NCBI GenBank assembly: GCA_949283125.1
Contig: CASDRK010000006.1
Location: forward strand, 1-64,000
From: an uncultured Clostridia bacterium
Lineage (GTDB): Bacteria; Bacillota; Clostridia; Christensenellales; Borkfalkiaceae
Reading direction: 5' to 3'
Length of the DNA: 64,000 nucleotides
Made by a program: the position numbers and the translations under genes
Part shown: in pieces, positions 49,690-59,656 of the stretch
How the letters are laid out: each line of letters starts with the position of its first letter
Numbering within the stretch: position 1 is the stretch's first letter
The notes under the pieces: model-generated
Database searches by the model: none
Seen by the model: only the letters and a program-made list of their open reading frames with translations
Told to the model about the DNA's origin: nothing

Positions 49690-50543
49690 CAGTAGTCTAT
49701 CTCCTTTAAATATCTTGCAAGCGCGTCCTGCCATGCGGGGAGCGGCTTGAAGCCGTTTTCTACCAGCTTGCTCTTATCCAGCCTGCTGTTGAAGGGGCGG
49801 GCTGCCTTGGAGAGGCCGTATTCCTGCGTGGATACGGGAATGACCTTTGTAGCGTAGCCCGCCTGACGATAAATTTCCTTGGTGAAATCGTACCAGCTGA
49901 TATACCCGCCTTCGTTGGTGGCGTGATAATAGCCGTACTTATCCGTTTCTATCATATCGACAAGCAGCCGCGCGAGGTCGTAGGTGTATGTTGGCGTGCC
50001 TATCTGGTCGTTGACGACGCGCACGGTATCGTGCGTCTTGCCGACAGAAAGCATGGTTTTGATAAAGTTTTTGCCGTTGACGCCGAACACCCACGCTATG
50101 CGCACTATGAAGTACTTTTCAAGGGTACCCGCCACGGCCAACTCGCCTTCCAGCTTGGTCTTGCCGTACACGTTTAAGGGCCTATAGTCCTTGCAGTCGG
50201 GCTGCCATGGCTCGCTGCCCTGTCCGTCGAACACGTAGTCGGTGGAGATATACATCAGCTTTGCGCCGACATCTTTACACGCTTCGGCGATGTACTTCGT
50301 GCCCGTGGCGTTGACGGCGCGCACCTTGTCCTCGTTGTCCTCGGCGGCGTCCACCGCCGTCCATGCCGCGCAGTGTATCACCGCCTGCGGTCTGACGGAA
50401 GATATCACCGTATCGACGCTAAGTTTATCCGTTATATCCATTTCGGCGATGTCAACGCCCACAGCCTCGTGGCCGCGCTTTGTAAGTTCATTTACGACGT
50501 CAAAGCCCAATTGTCCTTTGACGCCCGTCACCAATACCATCAT
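49689..50543 (-). CDS. rfbD: dTDP-4-dehydrorhamnose reductase
   Basis: The 284-residue SDR starts MMVLVTGVKGQLGFDVV with the GxxGxxG motif; catalytic YGKTK and the STDYVFDG strand are present. It makes dTDP-L-rhamnose with NAD(P)H. I chose ATG 50543, one base after the upstream stop, with GAGGA eight bases before it; a longer start at 50561 overlaps the previous gene. Confidence 0.95.
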   Translation of the reverse strand: MMVLVTGVKGQLGFDVVNELTKRGHEAVGVDIAEMDITDKLSVDTVISSVRPQAVIHCAAWTAVDAAEDNEDKVRAVNATGTKYIAEACKDVGAKLMYISTDYVFDGQGSEPWQPDCKDYRPLNVYGKTKLEGELAVAGTLEKYFIVRIAWVFGVNGKNFIKTMLSVGKTHDTVRVVNDQIGTPTYTYDLARLLVDMIETDKYGYYHATNEGGYISWYDFTKEIYRQAGYATKVIPVSTQEYGLSKAARPFNSRLDKSKLVENGFKPLPAWQDALARYLKEIDY

Positions 50544-50544
50544 A

Positions 50545-51387
50545 TCATCTGTCCTCGTCATTTATCTGTAATTTTCCGAGCTTTTTCTTTTTTGCATGTT
50601 TTTTAGCCAGCCTTATCATTTTTAATTTAGCTAACCTGTGCTTTTCGAAGAGCAATATTTTGATAAGCTGTTTTTTGTCGTAATCATATATGTCTTTATA
50701 AAAATGTTTATCTTCGTGATACAACACATAATTGTTGCGATAGCGATAATAACATCTGACAGGAGCATGATTGCTTATGCTGATCGTTTTGAAGCCCGGC
50801 AGCCTGCGCTTTTGCGGATTGCCTATCTTATGTTTGATGCTTATATTGCAGATAACGGCAATCTTTTTACCGATTTCATAAAACTGATGATCCAAATCAA
50901 AATCGACCGAATCAATAAATAGCTCTTCGCGGAAACCGTTGATAAGACGATAATTTTTTATGTTGATGAAATTGCCGGAAGTTATAAGCGTTTTTGTCTC
51001 TGAAAGGCCGTCGCCTGAAATTTCATTGTTGACATTAAGACCTATTATTCCGTAATCGTCGATATCTTCCGACAGAAGAATATTTTTAATATCCCGCATA
51101 CTCTCAACCGGAAATACGCTGTCCTGATCCATGGTGAGACAAAAATCGGCGCCGTCGCTCATGGCCATATCAAGCCCGATGCGCAATGCCTTGGCTATAC
51201 CCGCGTTCTGCCCCATCTCGACCACGCTTATATTGGTGACGGACTTAAGCCTTGCAATCAGTCCGACATTACTGCTGCAGGAATTGTCGATCACAAATAA
51301 TTTATTCAGCAGGGACGCATACTCAAAGATGTTTCCCAACTCCTCTTCCCGCGGTTCGTAAAGGACAACGACTCCGTCAATAATCAT
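50545..51387 (-). CDS. GT2 glycosyltransferase, rhamnosyltransferase-like
   Basis: The 280-residue protein has a GT-A fold: MIIDGVVVLYEP, VIDNSCSSN, MGQNAGIAKALRIGL and the DxD region MDQDSVF. It resembles RfbF/WbbL-type rhamnosyltransferases. The C-terminal 60 residues are very Lys/His-rich (KKHAKKKKLGK). Local GC is lower than in its neighbours, as is typical for glycan loci. Placement between rfbB and rfbD supports rhamnose as donor. Confidence 0.85.
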   Translation of the reverse strand: MIIDGVVVLYEPREEELGNIFEYASLLNKLFVIDNSCSSNVGLIARLKSVTNISVVEMGQNAGIAKALRIGLDMAMSDGADFCLTMDQDSVFPVESMRDIKNILLSEDIDDYGIIGLNVNNEISGDGLSETKTLITSGNFINIKNYRLINGFREELFIDSVDFDLDHQFYEIGKKIAVICNISIKHKIGNPQKRRLPGFKTISISNHAPVRCYYRYRNNYVLYHEDKHFYKDIYDYDKKQLIKILLFEKHRLAKLKMIRLAKKHAKKKKLGKLQINDEDR

Positions 51388-51412
51388 AACCGAACACTAC
51401 CTTTTTGCAAAA

Positions 51413-52432
51413 TCAGCGATTTTCATACATTTTGCTATAGTAATTGCGATAATCGCCGGAGATTATCTCCTCCCACCAATCCCTGTTGTCCAAATACCAC
51501 TTTATCGTCTTTTTGATGCCGTCGGCAAACTTTGTTTCGGGCAGCCAGCCGAGTTCGGTGTGTATCTTGGTGGGATCTATCGCATACCTCATGTCGTGCC
51601 CCTTGCGGTCGGCGACAAAGGTTATTAAACTTTCCGGCTTTCCGAGCTCTTTACATATCAGCTTTACTATATCGATATTTTTCATCTCGTTGTGGCCGCC
51701 GACGTTGTACACCTCGCCCACTCTGCCCTTGTGAATGATGAGGTCTATCGCCTTGCAGTGGTCTTCGACGTACAGCCAGTCGCGCACGTTTTCGCCCTTG
51801 CCGTACACGGGCAGGGGTTTATCATTGAGCGCGTTTGCTATCATGAGCGGAATTAATTTTTCGGGGAAGTGATAGGGGCCATAGTTGTTGGAGCACCGCG
51901 AAATGGTGACGGGCAGGCCGTACGTGCGGTAATATGCCTGAACCAACAGGTCTGCCGACGCCTTGGAGCTTGAATATGGACTGCTGGTGTGCAGGGGCGT
52001 TGTCTCCGTGAAGAACAGGTCGGGCCTGTCCAAGGGAAGGTCGCCGTACACCTCGTCCGTGGAGACCTGGTGATACCTTTTAATGCCATACTTGCGGCAG
52101 GCGTCCATGAGTACCGAAGTGCCGATTATATTCGTCTGAAGGAAGATTGAGGGATCTTCTATGCTCCTGTCCACATGGCTTTCGGCGGCGAAGTTGACGA
52201 CGATGTCGGGGTGCTCCTCTTCAAAGAGTTTATACACCCCCTCCCTGTCGCAGATATCCAGCTTTACGAAGCGGAAGTCGGGGTTGTCCATCACGCTCTT
52301 TAAAGTGGACAGATTGCCCGCATAGGTCAGTTTATCCAGACAAACTATGCGGTAGCCGAGATATTTGCCCAGCATGTGGAATATGAAGTTGCTGCCGATG
52401 AATCCGGCGCCGCCGGTCACTATGATAGTCAT
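51413..52432 (-). CDS. rfbB: dTDP-glucose 4,6-dehydratase
   Basis: The 339-residue SDR has GGAGFIGSNFIFHML (NAD site), STDEVYGDLP, the catalytic YSSSKASAD and RCSNNYGPYHFPEKLIPLM. It makes the 4-keto-6-deoxy intermediate of dTDP-rhamnose. The length and motifs are normal. Confidence 0.97.
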   Translation of the reverse strand: MTIIVTGGAGFIGSNFIFHMLGKYLGYRIVCLDKLTYAGNLSTLKSVMDNPDFRFVKLDICDREGVYKLFEEEHPDIVVNFAAESHVDRSIEDPSIFLQTNIIGTSVLMDACRKYGIKRYHQVSTDEVYGDLPLDRPDLFFTETTPLHTSSPYSSSKASADLLVQAYYRTYGLPVTISRCSNNYGPYHFPEKLIPLMIANALNDKPLPVYGKGENVRDWLYVEDHCKAIDLIIHKGRVGEVYNVGGHNEMKNIDIVKLICKELGKPESLITFVADRKGHDMRYAIDPTKIHTELGWLPETKFADGIKKTIKWYLDNRDWWEEIISGDYRNYYSKMYENR

Positions 52433-52483
52433 AACTGTATCTCCGATAATTTAACTTTGTATTTGCTGACAGCAAACGAAAAA

Positions 52484-53413
52484 TCATGCACTGATTTTTT
52501 TCAACATTTGCTTAACTATAGCGCGCTTTTTTGCGTATTGAACTTTGGCTTCACGCATAAACAACACCGTGGCTATGACGCAGAACTTTAGATAGGATCT
52601 TGCGGCCATCTTTAAAAATTTTTCGGCGGCGGCGGGCCCGTAACACTTCGTATACATCACCACGGAGCCGTCTATGCCGGCTCTGAACCGACGCTCATTA
52701 AACTTTTTTTCACCGAAACTTGCGCCCTCAAGATGGAAGATGTGTGCGTCCGGAACGGATATCACCTCCGCGCCCGCATTATGTACGGCGCGCCACGTGA
52801 ATTCCACTTCCTCAGAATACATGAATATATCCTCGTCAAAACCGCCCACCTTATCAAACACATCGGATCTTATCATCATGTCCGCACCGGTGATATATCC
52901 AACCTTCATCGGCTTTCCGGAATAGTTGTATTCATTGAAAAAAGGCCTTTTGAATATCTTACGGAATGTCGCAACGATCAGACTCTTTGACTTAAACTCC
53001 TCCCAAAGACTTGGAAATGCCTTGCGGAAAGAATGAGCGGGGCGGCCGTTGAAATCGAGCACGTTGCCGCCGCATATACCGCATCGCGGGTTGCTCTCCA
53101 TATAGTCGAAGAGCTTTTTTATAAAATTTTCCTTTATGAGAATATCCGTGTTGAGCCAGAGGACATACCTGCCGCCCGCGGCGCGCAGTCCGAGATTGAA
53201 GGACTTTGACGTGCCGAGATTTGCGCCGGCCTGAATATATTTTATTCTGTCGCCGAAATGCGCTTTGAGCTTTTCTCCGGACCCGTCGGGAGAATTGTTG
53301 TCGATCAAGACGATCTCGTATTCAAGCCCGCTCGTATATTCAAATATGCTGTCGAGGGCATTTTTTGTCAGCTCAAACGTATTATAATTGATCATTATGA
53401 CGGAGACATCCAT
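52484..53413 (-). CDS. GT2 family glycosyltransferase
   Basis: The 309-residue GT-A enzyme has VSVIMINYNTFELT, VLIDNNSPDGSG, LGTSKSFNLGLRAAGG and the acceptor-like LWLNTDILI and GGFDEDIFMYSEEVEF motifs typical of rhamnosyl/galactosyl transferases. ATG 53413 is chosen with an AGGTTCTG SD. It lies between rfbB and rfbA. Confidence 0.87.
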   Translation of the reverse strand: MDVSVIMINYNTFELTKNALDSIFEYTSGLEYEIVLIDNNSPDGSGEKLKAHFGDRIKYIQAGANLGTSKSFNLGLRAAGGRYVLWLNTDILIKENFIKKLFDYMESNPRCGICGGNVLDFNGRPAHSFRKAFPSLWEEFKSKSLIVATFRKIFKRPFFNEYNYSGKPMKVGYITGADMMIRSDVFDKVGGFDEDIFMYSEEVEFTWRAVHNAGAEVISVPDAHIFHLEGASFGEKKFNERRFRAGIDGSVVMYTKCYGPAAAEKFLKMAARSYLKFCVIATVLFMREAKVQYAKKRAIVKQMLKKISA

Positions 53414-53427
53414 AACAGAACCTCCCG

Positions 53428-54312
53428 TCAATACCGGAACTTGCCTTCGGCAACGTTTTTAAGGTGCTGACCGTAGGGCGACTTGCCGTACTTTTCGGCC
53501 GCGGAAAGGAGCTCCTCCTTTGTGGTCCAACCGTTTACGTAGGCTATCTCTTCGGGGGCGGATATCTCCACTCCCTGCCTGTTCTGCACCATGCGCACGA
53601 AGTCGGTGGCTTCCGCAAGGCTGTCCATGGTGCCCGTATCCAGCCACGCATAGCCGCGACTCAAGACCTGCACGTCCAGAAGACCTTCCTTTAAATACAT
53701 CTCGTTCAATGTGGTTATCTCAAGTTCGCCCCTTGCTGACGGTTTGACCTGTTCGGCCCTTTCGGATACTCCCGCAGGGTAGAAGTACAGCCCCGTGACT
53801 GCATAGTTGCTTTTGGGATTTTGCGGCTTTTCCTCTATGGATATGGCCTTTCCGTTTTTATCGAATTCGACGACGCCGAAGCGCTCGGGATCGGGCACAT
53901 AGTAGCCGAAAACCGTGGCTCTGCCGCCCTCGGCGTCACGCTTTGCGGCCTTCAATATCTTGCTCATGCCGCCGCCGTAGAAGATGTTGTCGCCCAGCAC
54001 CATGGCGCAGGGCTCGCCGCCTATGAACTCCTTGCCGAGAATGAACGCCTGCGCGAGACCGTCCGGCGAGGGCTGGACTTTGTACGAAAGTTTTATCCCG
54101 TACTCGCTGCCGTCGCCCAAAAGCCGCTCGAAGTTGGGCAGATCCGTCGGCGTTGAAATTATTAAAATATCCCTTATGCCCGCCAGCATCATGGTGGAGA
54201 GCGGGTAATATATCATGGGTTTATCGTAGACGGGCAGCAGCTGTTTGCTTGTGACCATGGTCAGGGGGTACAGCCTTGTGCCCGCTCCGCCGGCCAAAAT
54301 TATGCCTTTCAT
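53428..54312 (-). CDS. rfbA: Glucose-1-phosphate thymidylyltransferase
   Basis: The 294-residue enzyme opens with [18 protein letters not shown] and has [17 protein letters not shown] and LGDNIFYG, which are all diagnostic. It makes dTDP-glucose and thus starts the rhamnose branch. rfbA, B, C and D are all present but interleaved with glycosyltransferases. Confidence 0.97.
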   Translation of the reverse strand: MKGIILAGGAGTRLYPLTMVTSKQLLPVYDKPMIYYPLSTMMLAGIRDILIISTPTDLPNFERLLGDGSEYGIKLSYKVQPSPDGLAQAFILGKEFIGGEPCAMVLGDNIFYGGGMSKILKAAKRDAEGGRATVFGYYVPDPERFGVVEFDKNGKAISIEEKPQNPKSNYAVTGLYFYPAGVSERAEQVKPSARGELEITTLNEMYLKEGLLDVQVLSRGYAWLDTGTMDSLAEATDFVRMVQNRQGVEISAPEEIAYVNGWTTKEELLSAAEKYGKSPYGQHLKNVAEGKFRY

Positions 54313-54316
54313 TTCG

Positions 54317-55072
54317 TTACTTCCTCTTTTCTCTTATATGCTGAAGATAAACATTATAATACGGGGCATGCTTTAAAATTCTTTTATGTCCTATGATCGA
54401 CACCCACTTGCGCGGTATGAGCCCTTTGATTTTGCCGGCAAATGTTTTCGAATCATTATCTTTCCATGAACCTGCGCAATGATGTTCGGCATATCCGCCG
54501 CCGCTGTTCTTATCGGTCTGATACCGCTCGAACCAATCCTTGGGGAACAGCTCTATGCCGCAATCGAGCGACTGTCTCCTTCCCGTCAGTCTGAAATCAG
54601 AAAAATTATCCAAAAAATACTTCGTTATCCAGTCATTGCTGATAGTAAAATCGCCTTTGTTTACAAAATCAGACTTAAGAATGTTCAGCCATTCTTTCAT
54701 CAGAGGATTTGCTTTTTCAGAGCCTATCAAAGCCGTTCCGATCGACGCGTCGAAGATAAATCCCATGAACATCTTATAGTTCAGGAATCCGTCAAGCGGT
54801 TTAAACATTTCAACGTCCGTGTCGACATAGACCCCGCCAAACTCGTACAGCACAACAAACCGGAAATAGTCGCTTAAAAAGCCATATTTCTTCCTTGCCA
54901 ATGCTTCTTTAACAAAAGCGCTGTCGTCAAGGTAAGGGGCAAAATCTTCATCGCGCCACACTCTGATTTCCCAATCGGGGTGCAATTTTTTCCAGCCTTC
55001 GACATATCTGACCTGCTCTCGAGGCATCTGACCCGAGCCAAGCCAGCAGGCATGAATAATTTTAGGTATCAT
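54317..55072 (-). CDS. GT32-like capsular polysaccharide glycosyltransferase
   Basis: The 251-residue protein has the GT32 signature: [41 protein letters not shown] (DxD as DTD; given in parts) and an EHHCAGSW C-terminal motif. It transfers mannose, galactose or a similar sugar. The encoded protein is basic toward its end. Confidence 0.87.
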   Translation of the reverse strand: MIPKIIHACWLGSGQMPREQVRYVEGWKKLHPDWEIRVWRDEDFAPYLDDSAFVKEALARKKYGFLSDYFRFVVLYEFGGVYVDTDVEMFKPLDGFLNYKMFMGFIFDASIGTALIGSEKANPLMKEWLNILKSDFVNKGDFTISNDWITKYFLDNFSDFRLTGRRQSLDCGIELFPKDWFERYQTDKNSGGGYAEHHCAGSWKDNDSKTFAGKIKGLIPRKWVSIIGHKRILKHAPYYNVYLQHIREKRK

Positions 55073-55103
55073 ATCATCTCCTTGAAATATTTACCTCTGA
55101 AAT

Positions 55104-56390
55104 TTAATTTTTGGCCGAATTATCGCCTTTTTCGGTATTCGACAACAACATTCCGGCTATTAGCCACACAAAAGTCAAAACGCTGCGCGACGCATAGGCG
55201 GAATTAATGAACGAAAAGACAACGAAGTACGATATCATTCCTATATATCCCAAACTTAACGTATTTGAAATATTGTCGCGTTTGCTTAATTTTTTGAATG
55301 CCGTTGCAACGAGAAAACAAATCAATATACAATATAGGATAAAAACGGGAATGCCCATCTCCAGTATATAGGCCCATATGCTGCCGTCTGTTATGACGCG
55401 ATTGCTTTGCCCCATAAGCGTGCCTATAAGCCAGCTTTGCATTATCATGTCCGTAGCCACATCGATCATTTCGTAATGCCCGGCGTCGCTGCCGGAGACC
55501 CAGCTGGAATTCAGCCCCAGAATTCGCTGAACTATGACCGTATCCCTGAACACAGTTATTGCCAGAACGAACACCGCAACAAGCATAGCAAGAGTTGCCA
55601 GAATATATTCGATAGCTCTTCTGCGGGCGCAACCGTAAATCAGAAATTCAAGCACAAACACCGCAACCATTCCGAATACCGAAGCGCGCGAAAAGGTCAA
55701 AAAATTGGAGATCGCCACAATGACCAGTTTGAGCCAGAGACGCACGGACCTGTAATTCAGCACATTCAGCTCTGCCCATATCAGCGAAAACAGCACTATG
55801 GCAAAGCCACCGAAGATAATTGTATTGCCCATCAGCCCCGTTACTCTGATAATATCGCTGTTGAAGAGTTCAAAAATATCCTCTCCCTTCAGGACGAGCA
55901 ATTCGATCGGCAGCAAATCCCTTAACAGAAACTGGAATATCGCAAACAGGCAGATCGCCACTCCGCAATTGATAAACAGGTTATAATATCTTTTTACTGA
56001 TTTTTTGTCGAGCCGCAGAGCCGCAATAAAGAACAGACCGGTATAGATGTTATTGTTGCGGAACCCGATAACTGCATCATACAGACCCGTCCTGCCAGTC
56101 ACAACCTGCATAAACCCGACTATCAAACACAATAAACACCATGCAAGATAGAGCTTGAGCAACTTTTTATGCCTGCTGCCGCTCACCTCTGCCCTTAATA
56201 GCGCGCCTATCGCCCAAATTAAAAGACACAAGAAAAGCGCATCGACCAAAAGGGTGCCGTTGCCTATAAAATTATCGATGAACCCGCGAAAGATCACCAG
56301 CAAAATTATGCCGCATATGATAACGTCGCTGACATATATTTTGCTCGGATTTATACGGAGCGGGCTATTTTTCGCTTTTACTGTGTTCAT
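55104..56390 (-). CDS. Wzy-like O-antigen/exopolysaccharide polymerase
   Basis: The 428-residue protein has about 11 membrane helices and a large periplasmic-type loop (VFRDTVIVQRILGLNSSWVSG, then DAGHYEMIDVAT and IGTLMGQSN), as in Wzy/WaaL proteins. The sequence itself has no catalytic signature; the call rests on topology and position. It overlaps the upstream glycosyltransferase by ATGA. Its AT content is higher than in the neighbours. Confidence 0.78.
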   Translation of the reverse strand: MNTVKAKNSPLRINPSKIYVSDVIICGIILLVIFRGFIDNFIGNGTLLVDALFLCLLIWAIGALLRAEVSGSRHKKLLKLYLAWCLLCLIVGFMQVVTGRTGLYDAVIGFRNNNIYTGLFFIAALRLDKKSVKRYYNLFINCGVAICLFAIFQFLLRDLLPIELLVLKGEDIFELFNSDIIRVTGLMGNTIIFGGFAIVLFSLIWAELNVLNYRSVRLWLKLVIVAISNFLTFSRASVFGMVAVFVLEFLIYGCARRRAIEYILATLAMLVAVFVLAITVFRDTVIVQRILGLNSSWVSGSDAGHYEMIDVATDMIMQSWLIGTLMGQSNRVITDGSIWAYILEMGIPVFILYCILICFLVATAFKKLSKRDNISNTLSLGYIGMISYFVVFSFINSAYASRSVLTFVWLIAGMLLSNTEKGDNSAKN

Positions 56391-57412
56391 TGAACGGTGT
56401 GCGATATCTCCTTTAAAATTCTTTTCGTGAAACTATCGTAGTTGTATTTTTTTACAAAATCGCTCCTCTCAACGCGACCCGGAGCCTTCATCAGCCGTTT
56501 GCTCAGATCTTCCGCGTCGCCGCATCTGAAAAACTCGACGGGAAGGTCGCCGTAAACTTCCCTGAATACGGGAATATCTGAAATTATGGGCTGCGTGCCG
56601 AGACAGAGCGCCTCCAGCGGGGGCAGGCCGAAGCCTTCGTACAGAGAGGGCTGAACGAGGTAGGACGCGGAAGCTATTTCGCAGAGCAGCTCGTCGTCGT
56701 CCAGTCTGCCCGTGAACATGACGTCGTCGGAGCGGAGACACCTTTCGTCCATGCCGACGAGAAAGCCCTCCCTTTCGCCTATTATTTTCAGTTTATAGCT
56801 GCCCTTCGGCAACATGTGAAAGGCGTCCACAAGCGTTTTCAGTCCCTTGTGCGGTTTGACGTTGCCCACATAAACTATGCTGTTCGTCTTCCGTATGCCC
56901 GAAACGTCGAAATTCAGAACATCGTCCGAAAGCCCGATGTAGTCGACAAAGCACTTCTGCGCATATTTGGGGAAAAAGTGCTCGCAGCGGGACTTTGTGA
57001 ACGCCGACACGCAGGCCGTCTTCACCGACTTTTTCATGCAGCGCGCAAGCAGGGTCTTTTTGATGAGATAATCCGTCCTGCCCTTTGTGGTAATGTCGGG
57101 AAGGTCCAGAAATATCAGATCGTGCACCACGGTATAAACGGGAATTTTCAGCCCGAAAGGGATTATGAAATTGGGAATGAGCACGCCGTCGCAAAGCTTG
57201 TTTATTTCCTTGGGAAAGGACGCAATTCCCTTCGGGGAGAAGGGGTCGCTGCGATCGGGAATGATGCGCGCGCCGACGTACCCGGCAAGCTTGTCGGGAT
57301 CGCCGACGAGATAATACTCGTTTTCCGCATAATCGAGATTGTCCAAAATGCCGCGGCACACCCTGCCTATGCCCGATTTGCCGAGATATCTGCAGTCAAT
57401 TGCGAGCTTCAT
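56387..57412 (-). CDS. GT4-type glycosyltransferase
   Basis: The 341-residue GT-B enzyme has a C-terminal domain with IVYVGNVKPHKGLKTLVDAF and YLVQPSLYEGFGLPPLEALCLGTQPIIS (the E-x7-E motif as EGFGLPPLE). It resembles mannosyl/galactosyl transferases. It overlaps the polymerase gene. Confidence 0.87.
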   Translation of the reverse strand: MKLAIDCRYLGKSGIGRVCRGILDNLDYAENEYYLVGDPDKLAGYVGARIIPDRSDPFSPKGIASFPKEINKLCDGVLIPNFIIPFGLKIPVYTVVHDLIFLDLPDITTKGRTDYLIKKTLLARCMKKSVKTACVSAFTKSRCEHFFPKYAQKCFVDYIGLSDDVLNFDVSGIRKTNSIVYVGNVKPHKGLKTLVDAFHMLPKGSYKLKIIGEREGFLVGMDERCLRSDDVMFTGRLDDDELLCEIASASYLVQPSLYEGFGLPPLEALCLGTQPIISDIPVFREVYGDLPVEFFRCGDAEDLSKRLMKAPGRVERSDFVKKYNYDSFTKRILKEISHTVQ

Positions 57413-57418
57413 ATATAT

Positions 57419-59653
57419 TTACACCTTTGCCGAAAGGATTTCGGCGTTGCCTTTGATGGATATCTGTTCCTTTGCCGCGGCGAAGAACGTGTCGCCCGGC
57501 TGGAATTTATAATTGCAGCGTCCGTCGGAGATGCTGCCGCTGCCCGAAACGACCACAAAGGCCGCAAAACTCGAATCGGACGGGGGAACGTCCGCCGAAC
57601 CGTCGACGACGTATTTTGAGACAGAAAAATATTTGCACTGTCCCACCACCGTTCCCGCATTTACTTTTTCGGCGACGGGCCGGTAGCTTTCAAACGTCTG
57701 CGACGCGACGGCGCGCATGTTTATGACGTCCAGAGCTTTATCTATGTGCAGCTCCCTCATGCGGCCGAGACCATCCTTCCGTCCGTAATCGTACAGCCGG
57801 TAGGTGATGTTGGAGGACTGCTGTATTTCGCAGATGAGACAGCCCGCGCCTATCGCGTGCACGGTGCCGGCTTCGAGAAAATACGCCTCGCCCTTGCCCA
57901 CTTTTACTTTGTTGAGTATGTCGACAAGCGTGTTGTCGGCGATGCGGCGCCTGATCTCTTCGGCAGTCACCCTGCGCTTGAAACCCACGTAAATGAAGGC
58001 GTCCTCCTCGGCGTCGACGATATACCACATTTCGCTTTTGCCGTATTCGCCTTCGACCGACAGGGCATACTCGTCGGCGGGATGAACCTGTATGGACAGG
58101 TCCTGTCTGGCATCGATGAATTTTATCATCACGGGGAATTTATCGTAGGCCTGCGCCTTCCACCCGAGCTTGTCCTTGCCGATCTCTTCGATATACTGCG
58201 ACAGCGTAAGCCCGCGGTATATGCCCGAAGCTACGCGCGACTGACCCTGCGGGTGAGCGGAAAGTTCCCAGCTTTCGGCTATTACCGAACTGCCGCCCGC
58301 ATCCTTGTGAAACATATCCCTTATCTTTGTGCCGCCCCAAAGATTGTCCTTGTAGACGGGCGCCATTTTTACGAGCAGATCGGCGGAGCGCTCGTCGTCC
58401 TTTGCGCCGTCTTCCGCCGTCTTTATCGTGCAGAGCATTTTCAGCTGCTCCCTGCCCTCGTTGAGTATGCTGTACTCCGCGCAGTCGGCGATGACGACGC
58501 TCCTGTCTGCGGCGTACCTTTCGACTCGGCCCGCGCCGCGGACGAGCGCCCTTCCGCCCAGAATGAGGAAATTGGCCTTTTGATTTTTGCCCAGTCTGAA
58601 TTTATACTCGTCGCGCGGATAGACGTTTATCCTTCTTATGTCCATTGCTTCCGACCGGTAGACGGATTCGGTATTTCCCCAATCCCAGTAGCCGAGCGGC
58701 TGCTCGTCGAAGTAATTCAACCTGCCGGCGCCGAAATCGCGGACGATGCCCTTTATATCGGCTTCAAAGGCCTTGTTCGCAACATACACCGCATCGCGCG
58801 TGTTGACTATCACCGCGTTTTTGAGGCCGTTCGCAACTATGAGCCGCTGTTCGTCCGTGTTGACTATCTCGACGTTTTTGCAGTTGTAGGAAATTGTGTT
58901 GCCGTTATTTTTTATGACCTTGTCCACATAGCTGTAGAACGAAGAGATGTCGGTTATGCGCGTCCAATCGAACGCGGCGTGGACAAGTTCGCAGTTGGAA
59001 GTTTTGAGTATCTTTGCAAGGCTGACGGGCGTGACGGTGTTTTCGTGCACGAACCTGCCGCGGGATATGCGGAGCGTGGCGCAGTCGCTGACCGTTTTGC
59101 GGGGCAGCTCCTTTATGAGAACGTTTGCCTTTACGCCCATTATGCCGCAGTCCCACAGACTGCCCCTGCCCTTTTTGGAGCTGCACGAAACCTTTGTGCC
59201 GCGGACGTTTATGAAATTGTAACCCGCCCGGTTGTTTGTGGGTTTGCACACGACTATGCCTATCTTGTCGCTGTCGACTATCCTCTTTATTTCGGCCATG
59301 CTGGCGGCATAGTCGCCGTCTACGAGACATTCGGAAGAGACTATCAGCAGTTTTTCGTCCTCTTCGCAGTTGAGCGCGTAGGCAATGACGGGGGGCGCAG
59401 TCTTGAGGGGCTTTTTTTCGCATATGACGCTGTACCTTATGCCCTGAAAGGACTGAAGCTGACCCTTTACTATGTTGGCATACACCTGATTGGTGAGTAT
59501 GACGAACTCGTCGCAGAAAGGGATGTTGCGCAGGATGGTTTCCTGAAACATCGAACGCCCTTCGCGTATCTCCATAAATTGTTTGGGATAGCTTTTGCGC
59601 GACAGCGGCCAGAGCCTGTCGCCGCTTCCGCCGGCAAGAACAAGACACTTCAT
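57419..59653 (-). CDS. Fused sugar-1-phosphate nucleotidyltransferase / mannose-6-phosphate isomerase (class I)
   Basis: The 744-residue fusion starts with a GMP-type nucleotidyltransferase (1-~235; GGSGDRLWPLSRKSYPKQF is intact). A middle region (~240-410) has beta-helix and cupin-like character (WDWGNTESVYRSEAMDIRRI, PRDEYKFRLG). The last ~315 residues are a zinc phosphomannose isomerase (KDNLWGG, DLSIQVHPADEYA, SEMWYIVDA, AGTVHAIGAGCLICEI). In the first domain the usual PSDH is SSECLVDG, and the FVEKP motif is missing, with the loop shortened to KKGRGSLWDCGIMG. The isomerase is expected to be active (fructose-6-P to mannose-6-P); the first domain may not be. Confidence 0.88.
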   Translation of the reverse strand: MKCLVLAGGSGDRLWPLSRKSYPKQFMEIREGRSMFQETILRNIPFCDEFVILTNQVYANIVKGQLQSFQGIRYSVICEKKPLKTAPPVIAYALNCEEDEKLLIVSSECLVDGDYAASMAEIKRIVDSDKIGIVVCKPTNNRAGYNFINVRGTKVSCSSKKGRGSLWDCGIMGVKANVLIKELPRKTVSDCATLRISRGRFVHENTVTPVSLAKILKTSNCELVHAAFDWTRITDISSFYSYVDKVIKNNGNTISYNCKNVEIVNTDEQRLIVANGLKNAVIVNTRDAVYVANKAFEADIKGIVRDFGAGRLNYFDEQPLGYWDWGNTESVYRSEAMDIRRINVYPRDEYKFRLGKNQKANFLILGGRALVRGAGRVERYAADRSVVIADCAEYSILNEGREQLKMLCTIKTAEDGAKDDERSADLLVKMAPVYKDNLWGGTKIRDMFHKDAGGSSVIAESWELSAHPQGQSRVASGIYRGLTLSQYIEEIGKDKLGWKAQAYDKFPVMIKFIDARQDLSIQVHPADEYALSVEGEYGKSEMWYIVDAEEDAFIYVGFKRRVTAEEIRRRIADNTLVDILNKVKVGKGEAYFLEAGTVHAIGAGCLICEIQQSSNITYRLYDYGRKDGLGRMRELHIDKALDVINMRAVASQTFESYRPVAEKVNAGTVVGQCKYFSVSKYVVDGSADVPPSDSSFAAFVVVSGSGSISDGRCNYKFQPGDTFFAAAKEQISIKGNAEILSAKV

Positions 59654-59656
59654 ATA

